From contig JAUIGV010000019.1 in assembly GCA_030432565.1 (NCBI GenBank), positions 36,273-100,272 on the forward strand: 64,000 nt of DNA, in the 5' to 3' direction. Within the stretch, counting starts at the first letter, position 1, and each line of letters begins with the position of its first letter. This DNA is from Verrucomicrobiia bacterium. GTDB lineage: Bacteria; Verrucomicrobiota; Verrucomicrobiia; Verrucomicrobiales; Akkermansiaceae. Shown here in pieces: positions 62,087 to 64,000 of this stretch. The translations under genes were made by a program, and so were the position numbers. Under the pieces are notes generated by a model that made no database searches, had not been told where the DNA came from, and saw only the letters and a program-made list of their open reading frames with translations.

Positions 62087-63196
62087 ATGTCCCAAGCAGA
62101 GCTCTTCTCCCCCCCGGAAATCCAGGCTCGAATCAGCCGCATTCGTAAAAGAATGAAGTTGCTCGAAATCGATGCCGTCATTTCCAGCGACGCCTCCAAC
62201 GTCCGCTACGCCACTGGATTCAAAGGCGAACCCCGAACCCTTCTCATTCTCCCGGACTCCATCGTTCTTTACACCTCCTTCCGCACCATCTCGTGGGCCC
62301 GTCAACAAACCCGTCCTCTCGAAGAGTCTCTGGAACTGTCGACCAAGCCAGCACCAGCCAAAGAGATCAAAAAAAGACTACCGGCAATTCCTCTCAAGAT
62401 CGCAATCGATCAAAGCATCACCGCCGCGGCTCTCACCCGATGGCAATCACAGCTCTCTCCCCATCAGGTCGAACCTCACCCTGTCATCGAGACCATTCGC
62501 CAAACCAAATCTCCTGCCGAGATCGCCATTATGCAGCAGTCGCAGCAGATCAATGAAGCCATCTTCAATGCCGTTCTGCCGCAAATCCGACCCGGCATGA
62601 CCGAGCGGGGCATCCAGGGAATCATCCTTTCGGAAATGGCTACTCGCGAGGAGGTCGAAAGCTATTCCTTCACTCCTATCGTCGCCTGCGGTCCCGGCTG
62701 TTGGGAGATCCACCACCTCCCCGACCAAACCGTTACCAAACCCGGCGACCTCCTCCTCATTGACCACGGCATCTTCCACCAAGGATACGCCTCCGATATG
62801 ACCCGCGTGGTTTGCCTGGGAAAACCTTCCACCGAAATGCTCGAGATCCACCAGGTCGTCAACTCAGCTCGTCAGTCTGCAATCGACGCCGCACGTCCCG
62901 GGGTCACCAATCACGATCTCGACCGTATTGCCCGCGAAATTATCGAAGCATCCGGCCATGGGAAAACCTTCACCCACGGCCTTGGCCACAGCATCGGACT
63001 CCAAACCCACGACCCCGGCCTCAACCTCTCCCAAAACACTCCCGAAGTGACCCTCGAACCCGGGATGGCCCTCACCATCGAGCCCGGCATCTACCTCGAA
63101 AACCAATTCGGCATCCGAATCGAAGACACCATCATCGTCACCCCCGAAGGTTCAAAAAATCTCACCTCACAGCAAACAGAGATCATCGAGCTCTAG
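62087..63196 (+). CDS. M24 family peptidase (Xaa-Pro aminopeptidase type)
   Basis: A 369-residue protein. The N-terminal creatinase-like domain covers about 15-140 ('RKRMKLLEIDAVISSDASNV'). The M24 catalytic domain has all five metal ligands: Asp in 'LLIDHGIF' and 'GYASDMTRVV', His in 'THGLGHSIGLQTH', Glu in 'MALTIEPGIYL' and 'GIRIEDTI'. It removes N-terminal residues next to proline. The ATG at 62087 gives a normal N-terminus. It is divergent from the metalloprotease gene. Confidence 0.93.
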   Translation: MSQAELFSPPEIQARISRIRKRMKLLEIDAVISSDASNVRYATGFKGEPRTLLILPDSIVLYTSFRTISWARQQTRPLEESLELSTKPAPAKEIKKRLPAIPLKIAIDQSITAAALTRWQSQLSPHQVEPHPVIETIRQTKSPAEIAIMQQSQQINEAIFNAVLPQIRPGMTERGIQGIILSEMATREEVESYSFTPIVACGPGCWEIHHLPDQTVTKPGDLLLIDHGIFHQGYASDMTRVVCLGKPSTEMLEIHQVVNSARQSAIDAARPGVTNHDLDRIAREIIEASGHGKTFTHGLGHSIGLQTHDPGLNLSQNTPEVTLEPGMALTIEPGIYLENQFGIRIEDTIIVTPEGSKNLTSQQTEIIEL

Positions 63197-63423
63197 GATA
63201 AAAAAAAATAGAGGGACAGACCAGCGCTCCCGAACTATCACGAAAAGGCCGTCACGTGGTAGAGTATCCCTTCCAAGTTTAAGGCGTTTCCAAACAATCG
63301 ACATCCGCTACGGTCAGTTTAATATGACCCTTCGTTCCCTTGTAAGCTTCTCAGTATTGGCAGATTGGCTGCGATAGGCTGTTTGAACCATTTTCGGCGA
63401 GGCCATGAGGCCTCCTTGGACTT

Positions 63424-63873
63424 TTAGATCACGTCACGTCGTTTCAATCCATCAATCCGTCCGGCGGCGTATGCCCCGAAGACGGATTTAATTTCATCTC
63501 GGACGCGCCGGAAAAAGTCGAGTCGTTCCTCCTCTGTTCCCGGAGCGTGAGCAGGATCATCAAAGGGAAAGTGGTGACGATTCACTTGGCCGGGAAACGA
63601 GGGACATTCTTGATCGACGTTGCCACACACCGTAATGACCGTTTCAACATCCTGATCAAGGAATTCATCAAGATGTTTCGACCGGTGATCGGCAATATCA
63701 ATTCCAATTTCAGTCAGGACCTGAATTGCAAGTGGATGGACATAGCCGGCGGGTTTGGAGCCTGCACTTCTTACGATGAAATCTTCCCCGAGTTCTTTCG
63801 TGAGAAGGCCCTCGGCAAGGTGGGAACGACAGGAATTACCTGTGCATAGAATGAGAATGGTTGGTTTTTTCAT
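63424..63873 (-). CDS. arsC: Arsenate reductase (ArsC, low-molecular-weight phosphatase type)
   Basis: A 149-residue protein. The P-loop '[16 protein letters not shown]' (CxxxxxCRS with Cys10 and Cys15) and 'DDPAH' (general acid) match thioredoxin-linked ArsC or low-molecular-weight protein tyrosine phosphatases. '[13 protein letters not shown]' holds the cysteine pair (C-x6-C) used for redox relay, which favours arsenate reductase. No arsR or arsB is in the window, but the gene is close to the right edge. It begins 9 nt after a transposase stop, a hint of mobile-element history. Confidence 0.92.
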   Translation of the reverse strand: MKKPTILILCTGNSCRSHLAEGLLTKELGEDFIVRSAGSKPAGYVHPLAIQVLTEIGIDIADHRSKHLDEFLDQDVETVITVCGNVDQECPSFPGQVNRHHFPFDDPAHAPGTEEERLDFFRRVRDEIKSVFGAYAAGRIDGLKRRDVI

Positions 63874-63882
63874 ATGGCGGAT

Positions 63883-64000
63883 TCAAGCGGCTAGCGCAAC
63901 GGGGGGTGGTGCGAAAAAGATGTCATTTGGGGTTTGATAGTCGAGACATTTGCGTGGGCGACGATTAAGCTTGGCTTCCACCTCCGCAACTTCTTCCGGG
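63883..64000 (-). mobile_element. IS30-family transposase, C-terminal fragment
   Basis: The last 38 codons of a transposase enter from the right edge on the minus strand: 'AEVEAKLNRRPRKCLDYQTP' then 'NDIFFAPPPVALAA' and a TGA at 63883-63885. The 'LNxRPRKCL..xTP' block is characteristic of IS30 transposase C-termini. No inverted repeat is seen before the arsC start, 9 nt further on, so the end of the element may be lost or lie inside arsC. Confidence 0.75.

Noticed and set aside
63197..63423. Possible attachment site or IS end between the M24 peptidase and arsC
   Set aside because: No direct repeat, tRNA end or inverted repeat could be recognised in this 227-bp gap.

Overview
The window looks like chromosomal DNA of a member of the Verrucomicrobiota (probably Verrucomicrobiae). 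The grounds are a Minf_1886-family protein, a PEP-CTERM protein beside a paralogue with the 'LTWNS' type C-terminal domain common in this phylum, sulfatases with a DUF1080 protein, PQQ-type beta-propellers, a CotH/lamin-tail giant, and a housekeeping sigma factor with a Lys/Ala-rich N-terminal extension. No rRNA, CRISPR array, prophage or plasmid module was seen. Mobile DNA is limited to the 3' end of an IS30-type transposase at the right edge. This is inference from protein families; no database search was possible.

Left part (1-24.8 kb): a TetR regulator and the start of an efflux lipoprotein gene lie on the minus strand, divergent from an orphan DNA methyltransferase and an Hsp33-type chaperone. 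Then come rpoD, a Minf_1886 gene, a secreted esterase, a UbiA-type prenyltransferase, tsaD, and a run of membrane, radical SAM and secreted genes of unknown role. A large TerB/FHA/ABC fusion transporter faces a ParA-type ATPase plus roadblock-like pair. After these are a YyaL-like lipoprotein, hisB-hisH, rpmB, an unusual uracil-DNA glycosylase, uppP, a LysM lipoprotein and a thioredoxin-fold protein lacking catalytic cysteines.

Middle (24.8-42.7 kb): a BlaI-type repressor carries a 140-residue histone-H1-like tail, followed by a sulfatase, tRNA-Val(GAC) and an amidase. A stretch of lower gene density follows, with a probable frameshifted lipoprotein gene, a tandem pair of secreted paralogues with different C-termini, and a 1479-residue CotH/lamin-tail protein. 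A Gfo/Idh/MocA protein, hisF, a membrane-anchored SNase and sua5 follow.

Right part (42.7-64 kb): a long plus-strand run holds aroK, queG, a small membrane protein, a sulfatase, a DUF1080 protein, a LamG/Rossmann/PQQ protein, a PQQ propeller, a membrane-anchored unknown, an FtsX-like permease and two unknowns. Facing it is a minus-strand operon of five overlapping or closely spaced genes: LolD-like ATPase, ThiF/MoeB, double-domain ModA, ModB and ModC. A metzincin-like protease, an M24 peptidase, an ArsC-type reductase and the IS30 remnant close the window.

The least ordinary items are the histone-tailed BlaI repressor (with the same kind of tail on RpoD), the fused double ModA in an operon with an E1-like enzyme, the TerB-FHA-ABC transporter next to ParA and roadblock genes, the PQQ/unknown/FtsX set whose likely ATPase lies in the opposing operon, and the tandem secreted paralogues with exchanged C-terminal domains.
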